From NCBI GenBank assembly GCA_003427395.1, contig BFEA01000454.1, forward strand, positions 1,136,524 to 1,166,993: 30,470 nt of DNA. Reading direction: 5' to 3'. A program made the translations under genes and the position numbers. Numbering within the stretch: the stretch's first letter is position 1; the number at the start of each line of letters is the position of its first letter. The notes below the pieces were generated by a model. That model did not search any database and was not told the DNA's origin. It worked only from the letters and a program-made list of their open reading frames with translations. Source of the DNA: Chara braunii (Eukaryota > Streptophyta > Charophyceae > Charales > Characeae). Below, piece by piece: positions 9,754 to 19,345 of the stretch.

Positions 9754-10531
9754 AATTCAAGCAAGCAGGAGCTCGCCTAAGATTGAACCCCCTGGGTGTC
9801 ACATATGTGACGAACCAATTTATGTTCCGCGCGATTTTCTGCGCGATGACAATGAGGGGTCTTAAGATGGGAAGGTTGGGCCAATTACGAGAGATCGGGA
9901 TTGAGGGAAAATTGCATCAGTGTCCTCGCTTTTTTGTCGCTTCTTTTCGAATGGCTGGGTTCAGGGTCGGGCGAGTCCCGAGATGACCGATTGAGTGGCT
10001 GGCAAGCCGACAAGGCCGCGATTAATAATGGTTGACATCACTTCTCTCCTGTTCTGTTGTCGGATTTTAGGCGCGGAGATCGCGCGGGAATTTTCGCTTC
10101 GTTCTTTTCGAATTTTCCTTTTCTCTTCTTTTGAATCTTGTCGAGCCTTGACGGCTGTCGGAACTTCGGATATTTTTTTTGTCTTGTCGGAATTAGTATG
10201 TCTTTTTGCATTAGCTAGGAATTTAGGAATTTCGGAATTCGGGATTTCTTTTGTCGCGCGCTGTCTTTCTTGCGCGCTTCTTTTTGCGGCTGCAACAAAG
10301 TTCTGATTAGTCGGCGCCCTTAATCTTGCAAGTAGCTGTAATTTTTCGGCGGACGCCATTGTAACTGTATCTTTCTTCTTGAACTTCGTCTTTCCCGCTC
10401 CTTCTTTCTCTTTTGCTGTGCCTAGTTAGCACAACGACTCGCATCTTTTGCTGTGCCTAGTTAGCACCACGGCCTGCATGCTCGGATCGATGCATAGAGA
10501 GTGGCTACGTCCCCCACGCCGCAGTCTGGCC
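9754..10531. other. Non-coding 3' part of the retrotransposon up to the gap
   Basis: No coding domain is recognisable. The stretch is T-rich with many ttcg/cgaa words (10080-10280) and ends with a short tandem repeat next to the gap. The polypurine tract and start of the 3' LTR must lie in or near the gap. Confidence 0.6.
10411..10480. repeat. 35-bp tandem duplication
   Basis: Two adjacent 35-base units (10411-10445 and 10446-10480) both begin ttttgctgtgcctagttagc and differ at a handful of positions. They lie just before the assembly gap, so more copies may be hidden in it. Confidence 0.85.
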
Positions 10532-11416
10532 NNNNNNNNNNNNNNNNNNNNNNNNNNNNNNNNNNNNNNNNNNNNNNNNNNNNNNNNNNNNNNNNNNNNN
10601 NNNNNNNNNNNNNNNNNNNNNNNNNNNNNNNNNNNNNNNNNNNNNNNNNNNNNNNNNNNNNNNNNNNNNNNNNNNNNNNNNNNNNNNNNNNNNNNNNNNN
10701 NNNNNNNNNNNNNNNNNNNNNNNNNNNNNNNNNNNNNNNNNNNNNNNNNNNNNNNNNNNNNNNNNNNNNNNNNNNNNNNNNNNNNNNNNNNNNNNNNNNN
10801 NNNNNNNNNNNNNNNNNNNNNNNNNNNNNNNNNNNNNNNNNNNNNNNNNNNNNNNNNNNNNNNNNNNNNNNNNNNNNNNNNNNNNNNNNNNNNNNNNNNN
10901 NNNNNNNNNNNNNNNNNNNNNNNNNNNNNNNNNNNNNNNNNNNNNNNNNNNNNNNNNNNNNNNNNNNNNNNNNNNNNNNNNNNNNNNNNNNNNNNNNNNN
11001 NNNNNNNNNNNNNNNNNNNNNNNNNNNNNNNNNNNNNNNNNNNNNNNNNNNNNNNNNNNNNNNNNNNNNNNNNNNNNNNNNNNNNNNNNNNNNNNNNNNN
11101 NNNNNNNNNNNNNNNNNNNNNNNNNNNNNNNNNNNNNNNNNNNNNNNNNNNNNNNNNNNNNNNNNNNNNNNNNNNNNNNNNNNNNNNNNNNNNNNNNNNN
11201 NNNNNNNNNNNNNNNNNNNNNNNNNNNNNNNNNNNNNNNNNNNNNNNNNNNNNNNNNNNNNNNNNNNNNNNNNNNNNNNNNNNNNNNNNNNNNNNNNNNN
11301 NNNNNNNNNNNNNNNNNNNNNNNNNNNNNNNNNNNNNNNNNNNNNNNNNNNNNNNNNNNNNNNNNNNNNNNNNNNNNNNNNNNNNNNNNNNNNNNNNNNN
11401 NNNNNNNNNNNNNNNN
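10532..11416. other. Assembly gap (885 N)
   Basis: All bases are N. The gap hides the polypurine tract and the start of the 3' LTR. Reading frames drawn through it have no meaning. Confidence 1.
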
Positions 11417-12364
11417 ATACCTCGCGGGGATGCGTGTAAGCGTGATCTGATCTGCGCAGCCTACACGTATCCACGCACGCCGATTTGCGACCATTGACGA
11501 ACTTGACACCTTCAATATCGGGTAGGCGGGAGTTTTTCCTTCCCCCACGCACCTAAACGGATAGGAGTTTCCGATATCACATCGAAAAATCCCGTCGCCG
11601 ATTAGACGCGTGCGGAAGAATTCCATCACCCTGCAATGATAAGATGCCGAGCTCCTGGGACTCGGAGTACTTCGACCCTTGGGTGAGAGAATGTATTAGG
11701 CAAGATACCCGGAATTCCCCTGCTTTACCGAGAATCGATTGTGCCCCAGGGAGTTTCACAGTGCCATAACCAGCGATCCGAGGTGCCCCGATTTTCCGAC
11801 TTCGGACAACACGCCATACTTCATATCCCCTGGCTTCGTCGTTATCTCTACCAATTTCCCTCCCTTCCGCCTCCTCCTCCGTATCACCAACTCACGGTGG
11901 TCCCGTGGAAATTTATCGCCCGTACTGGCCTCGCACGCCTTGCGGAAATTGCTGGCGACACGGGAACCGACGAGCCCCTGAAAGAGGGCCTAACCCAAAC
12001 ACGCGACGAAAGACGCCACGTGTCAGCACCCAAAGGTCCGACTTATCTGGAACACAACTATCCCGGGCGGGTCTCTTCCCGAACCGCTGCCCCCAAAACA
12101 GACGGATCAGACGACTTTGAATGCACCGTGCATGCCATCTGCCTTATGCTGCACGACATCGAACGCCAACAGACCGAAAGTAACCCGCCCCCTTAGCTCT
12201 ATTGCATTTATGCCTCTGAAACTTCACCAGAGGAGATCTCAGTTCCGACCTAGGACTCCACCCCCACTTTCCCAAAAATCCTGGGCACACCCCTTTTCGC
12301 ACTTCCAGGCCCACATCCCACTCCGATCAGGAAGTCGTGCCGGGCGTGAGGTTAGGGCGTCACA
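11417..12364 (+). repeat. 3' LTR (left end lost in gap)
   Basis: It aligns with 70-1007 with few gaps. Beyond the point where the 5' LTR meets its PBS it has the extra bases tagggcgtcaca. A related LTR remnant at 19165 ends in the same gtcaca, so the true end is CA at 12364, as expected for the TG...CA ends of LTRs. The following base starts unrelated LINE A sequence. Confidence 0.88.
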
Positions 12365-12574
12365 TGCTGACGAAGGTCCTTTCTCTTGACCCTGCCTTTC
12401 CTGATAGTATGGCTTGGGAGACCCGTCCTTGACCGGCAGAAGGGTGGGAGAGGGTGGTGTGTATGGGGGGTGCGAGATGGGCATGATGGGCATGATGGGC
12501 TTGGCTGGGTGGTCAGGGAGTCACAGGGGCGGGTGAGGCGGATTGAAGGCGTATGTAAGAACAGAGAGCGGAGG
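12365..12574. other. G-rich spacer between 3' LTR and LINE A
   Basis: This stretch is rich in gggtg/gatggg words on the + strand (12430-12545). I see no coding domain. It may be the 3' untranslated end of LINE A, cut by the insertion of the LTR element. Confidence 0.4.
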
Positions 12575-13640
12575 CTAATTGGGGTGTTCACCTGGGCTCT
12601 CATTGGATACAAGGATGAAGTTTGTCGGTAGATGGTCCACCCGAAAGTGAGTTTGTGGTAAGTGTTCCCACTGTCTCTCTGTTGTTGACCAAGGTTGCCA
12701 CTGCAGGTGAGCATTGTGGTCGAGGCTGCATAGCCTGTTTCTTTTGTCCATCCATGTGAGATTGAAGTTGTCAATCAAGTCCTGTTTTTAAACTGCATCC
12801 GATTCTTTCTTTAGCATTTCCCGCAGTTCTTTATGGGCTTGCTGAGTGTTGGCTGTGATGATGTCTATTACTGCTATTCATGCGTGCATGACTCCGAACG
12901 TGTGCTGGTTCCTTTGGTACGAGCATCGCAGTCTCCAGGCTTGCATGAGGACTGTCAGTCCGGTGTAGGAGAAGAGATTGGCCATGAAGGGTGACCATGC
13001 CTTTCCGCCGTGGGCAAGGTCGCCCAATAATAGTGTGCGGATATTCCAAGGCAGGTGCTCGTTCGTCAGGTAGTGCCAAGCGGCATCCCACCAGCTCCAT
13101 TGCTGGGAGACCATCGGGCAATCGAGCAAACAGTGCTCGAGTGTGGCCCTCTTCCTTGGGAGGGAGTGGGTACAGTATGTGCATATAGCGGAGAGCAGTC
13201 CCTTCTCCTCGAGGTCAGTTCTCTCTATTAGCCAGTCCGGTGTTGGCAAACATCTATGGATAATCTGCCACTGCAGGGCTCAAAGTCTATGATTTGTCGG
13301 TTTGGTACTTGCATAATAAGACCATTTAAGGTCTTGAAGGTCCTGTCTTGTCAGGGGGGAGTCTCTCTCCCATCTCCTAATAATATTGTCCGTGACCTGG
13401 ACATGTTTACGACCCCTCCTATATCCGTTTTTAACAGTGTATTGCCAAAAGGGCATAGGGTTTAAGTCCCGCCCTCTCCATTCCCATTCTGTCGGGCAGA
13501 ACGGCAGTAGGAGGAAGGGGGTGGAGGGTTCATACAGAAAGAGACCTTCCATGGGATCATCCACCACCTTCATCCTGATGAGCGGTGGGAGCGAGCAGAC
13601 CTTGTCCTGGTCTTCAACTCTTTGCGGCTTGGACCATTGC
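12575..13640 (-). pseudogene. LINE A: C-terminal part of ORF2 with RVT zinc-binding domain
   Basis: ORF2 of non-LTR retrotransposons is the endonuclease-RT protein; only its end is here. Read on the - strand, LPF.PTEWEW and the KNGYR segment (about 13450-13520) lead, across one TGA at 13280, into LQWQIIHRCLPTPDWLIERT. The zinc-binding domain follows, with CTYC (about 13174-13183), LEHCLLDCP and a WSWW segment. After a TGA at 12878 the frame continues with a helical tail (about 12780-12875). The same order of blocks occurs in LINE B at 15100-15860, so the two are related. Endonuclease and the RT palm are missing. Confidence 0.8.
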
Positions 13641-13827
13641 TCACCTGGATTCGCCGGGCAGTATGCAAGTAGATTGGCTTCGGCGGCCCCTACCCTTTCT
13701 ACTTTGTAGGAGGAGGTGGGCGCGGTGGACTTGGGCAATGGAGTGGGACGTTTTGCTGTGACTCGTGCTGTGATTGGTGTCCGTTTGTATCCTCGTGGTT
13801 TGCGTCCATGGGTTTCGCTTTTAGGTG

Positions 13828-14657
13828 GTCGGTGCCACCTTGGATGTGAGGCTATTGATGAAGGGTGGGTCGTCCCAGGCCCTGTGTTCGTCCAGTGCTG
13901 CCTCCTCCAGCATCTGCAGGATAAATTTTGCCTGCTCCTCTGCAGCCCATATGTCATTGGATCTGAATCTGGACATCGGGGTGTCAAATAACTCATTTTA
14001 TGTCAACCAGAGAATTTGGTTCCCTGGCCCATCACTGTGGTTGCTTGTCTCGAAGAGAACCAAGATCGGGGAGGCTCCTTTTGAAAAGGGTAGATCTTGT
14101 GGGAACACTGTCCCCACAACCCCTTGGTCACCATTCTGGTTCAAGTGATTCCTCAGCATGTGCCTGGTCATGATCAGTCACGTAGTGCCTCTCCAGCCCT
14201 GCAGTGAGAGGCCTGGGGGGGTATCCTGTGACATCCTAAGGAATCTGCTTGCCAACTTGGGGACCCGAGGGGAGTTGTATCTGAGGCCCAGCTGCCACTC
14301 TCCGTTCCGGTGGTTCCTTTTTATGGGTAGGATCACTACACTAGGTTTCAGACACTTGTTTGTCGTCGGAGCGGGTGCAGAAGCCATTGCCTCTCTAAAG
14401 GTGTTGCGTTTCCCCTTAGTTGTCTCCACCAGCCCTAGTTGGGACTGTGGATCAGGTTCGTGAAGCGCATTTTCGCGGTCGTGCGTGGACTCCGGTTGAG
14501 GCTCTGTCATCTTGGCCTGTTGGGGCAATTGTTGTGGCCCTTCCAACACTTGAAGGCGGTTCGCCTGTGTGTCCCTTGTCAGGAGGAGCAGGACGTCCGC
14601 GATCCTGGAGTGATTGTTTGTTACTTTTGTCTCACCGACGTGCTCATATGTCTCCAT
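13828..14657 (-). pseudogene. LINE A: ORF1-like protein, degenerate
   Basis: An ATG at 14657 in good start context (ggccatggag) opens 159 codons to a TGA at 14178. The same frame then continues past it and past a TAA at about 13988 to a TAA near 13828. The N-terminal part is Gln/Glu/Thr-rich. The middle has KPSVVILPIKRNHRNGEWQL and LASRFLRMSQDTPPG. The last part has an acidic helix-like segment (WAAEEQAKFILQMLEEAALD). After it, another frame is Lys/Arg/Pro-rich (13700-13830). I do not recognise a family. Its position upstream of ORF2 sequence on the same strand suggests a LINE ORF1 (RNA-binding chaperone), which is inference. Confidence 0.45.
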
Positions 14658-14747
14658 GGCCGGCCTGTGTCCAAGCGACAGGCCCTGTTGGATCTCTGTT
14701 TGCTGGAGGGGGCCCCATTCGAATTCGAGTAAGGAGTCCGTATCTGG

Positions 14748-14791
14748 GTCTAAGTCTGAGTCTGTGTTTGAGTTTGAGTCTGAGTCTGAGT
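14748..14791. repeat. Degenerate GTCTGA hexanucleotide repeat
   Basis: About seven units of gtctga with a few substitutions. The repeat lies between the divergent LINE A and LINE B pieces, perhaps in the 5' leader of LINE A. Confidence 0.85.
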
Positions 14792-14829
14792 GAGATGCGG
14801 GGAACGAGTCAGATCAGATAATTTTTTCT

Positions 14830-16095
14830 ATCCCTTGAGCATGGGTAGCAGTCCTCAGGAAAGGACCCAGGTTTAAGGAAGGGGATTGGGTGGTAGGGGT
14901 CCAGACCAATGGACATCAGGTTTTAGGACAAGTGGTACATATGACACAACATGGGGCTATGGTGAGTATGTGTAAAACAAATAGAGATCATTTCTTGATT
15001 CATTCTCCTTCAGACCCAGTTGATATGTTTCCCTTGACACATCTGTACCAAATCAGAGTCCTTTTCATTTCTTCAATCAAAGGGTGGAGAGCCTTCCATC
15101 CGGAAATACCTATTACGGAACTTCCTTTTGATCCAGCGGAGTGGATATGGCAAACCACTAAGAGAGGACAACCCAGATCCTTACAATCACTAACAGTAAA
15201 AGCGACCTATCGTCTATTGAGGCCAAGAGTGGATATTTATGCAATTCTCTGGGAAAGATGGGCTAGACACCTTAATTTGGATATAAACCTAATTAAAAAC
15301 GTAATTTTTTAAAATAAAATCAGACAGCGCCCAGCTAAATTCTCATCATTGCAGTGGCAAATTGCTCATCAATGTTTGTCAACTAATGATTGGATCATAG
15401 ACCGCTCATATTTGGAACAAAAGGGGTTGGCTCTTCCTTGGTGTAAATTATGTATATCGAACTTTCCTAGTAGAAGGTGTAGGGAAACTATTGAACATAT
15501 TATTATGCAATGTCCTGGGTCGGTTCTACTATGGAGGAGATGGGACTATGTTTAGAGGGAGATCACTGGGTTGGATTGGCCCTGGGAATGGAAAACCATC
15601 TTGCTAGGACATTGGTGTCCACAAGATATCACACTGACTGCTTTTCAATCTATTTTTTTTTTAATTGATAGAAAAGCAGTCGTTTGGGTTCTATGGTACA
15701 AACGGTGTGTCCTGGAAAAGGAGAACGTAGTATTGGAGGGATCCGAGATTTTTGAACATATTGTTCATTTTATACAAACAGAAATCAGAGCCTATTGGCA
15801 GGGGCTATGTTCTAAATTATATAAATTACAAAAGAGAAAAGATATCCAACTTTTAATTCAGGAATTTGTGGTGGACTGGCTGGGGGGTACAGGGGAGAGG
15901 AGTCTGGGAGAAGTGGCATGGCCAGGGGGAGAAAGGTCGGAAATCTCCTTTAAAAGAGACTTCCAACTCAGCTTCAAGAACTGGTTCTCGCTACGACCAG
16001 GAGCCGCTCTCATGGATCCCAGAGAATTTGCAGATCCTTTTCCTTCATCCCATCTATTATTGGTAGAAATACCACAGTCCTGTGATGTGACGTAA
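14830..16095 (+). pseudogene. LINE B: ORF2 C-terminus with RVT zinc-binding domain
   Basis: One frame stays open for about 420 codons except for a TAA at 15310 and a TAG at 15553, ending at a TAA at 16093. It begins with GPRFKEGDWVVGVQTNG, then LPFDPAEWIW, a KATYRLLRP segment, and LQWQIAHQCLSTNDWIIDRS. The zinc-binding domain follows, with WCKLC (about 15439-15453) and IEHIIMQCPGS (about 15490-15522), then WEWKTILLGHW and a long helical tail. The zinc-binding domain is thought to help the LINE RT bind template RNA. Only two nonsense changes suggest a younger insertion than LINE C. There is no ATG at the left end; the frame simply enters from truncated sequence. Confidence 0.82.
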
Positions 16096-16340
16096 GATGT
16101 AACTGCTTGGTTTGGCATGATAGATTTGGCGGCTTTTATAGCTGAAGAGGCAGGTTATCTTTCTTTGTTATACATGGGAATTTTCTGTTGAATGCATCTT
16201 TTGGATTCCGGGTCCCTTTGGGTCTCGTAAAAAGCAAAAGTGGGTACGACTCCCAGATAGTGACATATCCGGGTAGACTGTGAGGACCCGGCCTCGTTCT
16301 CATCCTTTCAATATCAGCCTTGGGCACATGGCCCGGTTTT

Positions 16341-16383
16341 AAAAAGAAAAAAAGAAAAAAACAAATAAAAAAAGAAAAAAAAG
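16341..16383 (+). repeat. A-rich tail of LINE B
   Basis: Forty-three bases that are almost all A with scattered G, C and T, in the expected place after the LINE B 3' untranslated region. Confidence 0.8.
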
Positions 16384-16860
16384 ACAGCCTCGTCTTCACT
16401 GACCTGCGTGTCCACCCCTGTGGTTACCTGTAGGTGATAGGAGCATCCACCATTAGCAGACCCTGTTTTGGATGGCTCCATCTACTGGTGGGGAGCAGCA
16501 TCTGCTGGAAAGAGGGTCCAACATGCTTCTCTACACCTTCTGTAGGAAGTTGTTGAATTGAATCCCCAGCCTGCTACTGCGATGCTTTGGACAGTCCTCG
16601 GCTGCACCATAGACTTCTCTTCAAAATTTAGTGAGTGGGAGTGGGGTCGGGATGCACTAATGTCTGTCGTACCCTCAGGGGCGTCCGTCTTTTCCATCTT
16701 GCATTCACAAGTGCATCCACTCTACAGTCCTGTGTGGCTAAATGGGGCCAAACTGTCGAAGGGAGGCTGTCAAATTTATTCTGACAGCCGTGATTCTTTT
16801 TTGCCTTTTGACAGTGGTGTGGCGAGGCCCTAAGGGGCTCGCCACACAGCCTTCTGAAAA
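16384..16860 (+). other. Unresolved stretch, probably upstream part of LINE C
   Basis: A 91-codon open frame at 16558-16833 has no recognisable domain. A near-perfect inverted repeat (gtgtggcgaggccc / ggggctcgccacac, 16817-16847) lies just before the RT motif. Frames are too broken to identify the RT motif A that should lie here. Confidence 0.3.
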
Positions 16861-19015
16861 GTGATGACTGGTCTGGTTGCCACGGGTGTGGCGGGGGCTG
16901 TGGCACCGGGGGGAGTGTTACTCCCTTCAGGGGCAACGCTGAAGTCCGAAGCCTTTGCTGATGACTCAATGGCATTTTCCCCGTTTTCTGACCATGTTTT
17001 TTTTGCTATGAGAGACATCATTCAATTTTTTTTTCATTTGGCTCAAGCGGCAGTTAACTGGACTAAGTCCTCCACCTTTATACCGCTCGGATCATAGTCT
17101 CCATACCATTGGGGCCTTTGGGTGGTAATTCAATCAGAACACAAACGTTTGTTGGGTCACTGTTTATCATTTGATTCACAACAAATGCATGCCTCATCAC
17201 AATCACCTGCTGCACTGCGTGAAGTGCTCCGGCCCTGGACCCAACATAAAGGCACTAGCCTGTTCGGAAGGGCGATAGTAATTAACAATGTGGTCTTGTC
17301 GACACTCTGGTATAGACGCTCGCTTCTTCAGTTGGACTCTTCTTCCCTTTAGATGGTGAGGCACTTGGTGTCCCACTACCTGTGGAAAGAAGAGACCAAT
17401 GATGACAATTTTCTGCCGAAGGTTGCTTGGCAGATTGTCACACAAACAAAACGTAACCGAGGCCTTTCCATTTTGGACCTGGAAAGTCAGATCACAGCCC
17501 TATTGGCATGATGGGTGCCATGGGCGATCTTTGAATCACCATGTATTCTGGGGCAACAACTGATGGATTTTTTTTTCTTTTTCTTTTTTAGAGTGGTCTG
17601 AATTACGTTGTTTTGGTTAGCTTTTCTCTTCCTGGAATGTCTCCGGAAGTAGCTGCCGCCAGGAGTATGAGCGGGCATGGTCAAAGCTTGGAAAGCTATT
17701 TGCCCTCACTTACAACCTCCTATTATGCTCTTTGAGCGATTGCTCACTCAACCTTTGTTTAACAATCCTTCTATTTTGACCACTGCTGGACTGCCTTTTG
17801 CATGTTTTTGAACGGGGCAGTTTGAGAATGCTTGGATGGGTAGAGGAATGGGCACCCTTTCGGACCTCTGGGATGCTTAATCTGTGAATTGGAAAACATT
17901 TGATATGTTGGCACCAAAACTGATTGATCTGTGAAGTCAGCAACAACACTTTCAACAGTTGCAAGAGGCAGTGCCACCGGTCTGGCTACACATCCTGCGA
18001 AGGGGGTTGGAACTAGCCGAAGGCATGTAGTATAAATACACCGACCAACTATATTTGGAGAAAGGAGACGTATTCAGATGTGACAGACATCCCCTGTTCA
18101 TGTTGGGAGGTCCAAGGAGAGGCTTTTTCATTAGGAGAACCTTTGCAGTAGCAATCCCGTTGCCCCTTTTGGAGCAACTACAACCAGTGACACTGTGTAT
18201 TTGAACAAGAACACAGTTATCGACCTTTTTGCCTGCAAATTCCATCTTCAAACTTGTCGGTGGACCCCAGAGACTGGGCATGGCAGCATCCTCAACACTC
18301 GGACAAACTGCTTTATCTATATGACTACACTACCAAATTGGGATACCAGAGCAAGGCCACAGGTTGATGTAAACTGGGTGGTGGCTCGGAGGTGGATGAC
18401 CACGGGATGGATCTCAGACTCCTTGCCAACAGTAAATATGCCAGACTTCTTTGGTTGTTGATGCATTTGGCCCTGCCAGTGGCCACTTGGTGCTCACATA
18501 GGACTGCGAAAGTCGGCCCGCTGTGTATCATATGCCCGAGGACTCACATATAAGATATTTAACACTTTTTACTGCAGTGTGACCTTGCACTACCCTTCTG
18601 GAACTGGTGGCGACACTCCAATGTTCCAGTGGGACGATCAGTTTGTGCTTTGGGGGATAGCTTCTAGACTACGGTCACTTTCGCCCTTTCACACCCATCC
18701 TGAAGAAACACTCTGCGGGGCTATTCTTGTGACTCTTTGGAATTTTCGAAATTCGGCAGTTAGCAGGGGGGAACGGCTAACCCCCCCCATGATCACTGCA
18801 GGGCACAAGATAAATACAATATTAAGGTGGCAATATCGGCTGATTGGGAACTCCACGTTCAAAAGAAAGGTGGTTCCACTAAAGCCATGAATGTAAATGG
18901 TTTCCTAGAAGACAGGGAGTTTTTAATGAACTGTGTATGGTTGCTTTCAAATTGCCAGGAGCGGTTCCTACTTCGTCTTTTTATGAATTCTTTTTGCGAA
19001 CTTGCAAAATTGTGA
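16861..19015 (+). pseudogene. LINE C: RT palm end, thumb and zinc-binding domain
   Basis: RT motif C is FADD at 16954-16965, preceded by LLPSGATLKSEA and followed by NWTKSSTF, the usual LINE order. Next come the thumb-type blocks: FGRAIVINNVVLSTLWYRR (about 17259-17325), HLVSHYLWKEE, and VAWQIVTQTKRNRGLSILDL (about 17418-17480). A zinc-binding domain follows at about 18500-18610 with CIIC and a FLLQCD segment. The tail block ILVTLWNFRNSAV is at about 18723-18765. Many frameshifts and stops separate the blocks, so it is old. The 3' end peters out in short TTG/AAT-rich repeats near 19020-19060. Confidence 0.72.
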
Positions 19016-19164
19016 GATTGTGTACTTGTAAATCTGTGAATTTGCGGCCTCTGTGACCATTTGTACATATGTACGAGTACATGGGGTGAAGTAGACTGCA
19101 TAATGTCGTATAAGGATAATTGACTACTGCGGATAAGTGCCTGGGGATCTTTTGACAGTCAGAT

Positions 19165-19345
19165 TGTGACACCCAAACTCACGCCCAGCGCGACTTCCTG
19201 ATCGAAGTGGGATGGGGGCCCGGAAGTGCGAAAAAGGGTGTGCCAAGGATTTTAGGATAGTGGGGGTGGAGTTCCAGGTCAGAAATGAAATCTCCTGTGG
19301 CAAGCCTTGGGGGTAGCTACGCGAGATACTAAGCGTGAACCACAT
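19165..19345 (-). repeat. LTR end related to the 12-kb Gypsy element
   Basis: Read on the - strand, this stretch matches the last 180 bases or so of the 3' LTR (about 12190-12364) at roughly 80 percent by eye. The match includes cgcacttcc, gatcaggaagtcg and the terminal gtcaca. The LTR end is therefore at 19165. No gag or pol is attached, so it is a solo or truncated LTR. Its extent to the right of 19345 is not clear from pairwise reading. Confidence 0.75.

Larger units (their letters stand above)
1..12364 (+). mobile_element. Decayed Ty3/Gypsy LTR retrotransposon
   Basis: Two long direct repeats (about 70-1007 and 11417-12352, aligning without large gaps and about nine in ten bases identical by eye) flank gag, protease, RT, RNase H and integrase in the order typical of Ty3/Gypsy, with integrase last. 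A primer binding site follows the left repeat. The element is over 12 kb because about 3.3 kb separates the integrase from the assembly gap. All coding modules carry stops or frameshifts, so it cannot be autonomous. Its left end lies outside or at the edge of the window, so the flanking target duplication cannot be checked. Confidence 0.93.
14829..16383 (+). mobile_element. LINE B, 5'-truncated non-LTR retrotransposon
   Basis: It holds one ORF2 C-terminal frame (to 16095), an untranslated stretch of about 245 bases, and an A-rich tail at 16341-16383 that marks the LINE 3' end. The endonuclease and RT palm are absent, which fits 5' truncation during target-primed reverse transcription. I could not find a clear target-site duplication. 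Confidence 0.75.

Noticed and set aside
10448-11629. Long open frames across the N block
   Set aside because: They consist almost wholly of unknown bases and carry no information.
16817-16847. Terminator-like hairpin
   Set aside because: No T run follows and it lies inside LINE sequence; treated as an incidental inverted repeat.
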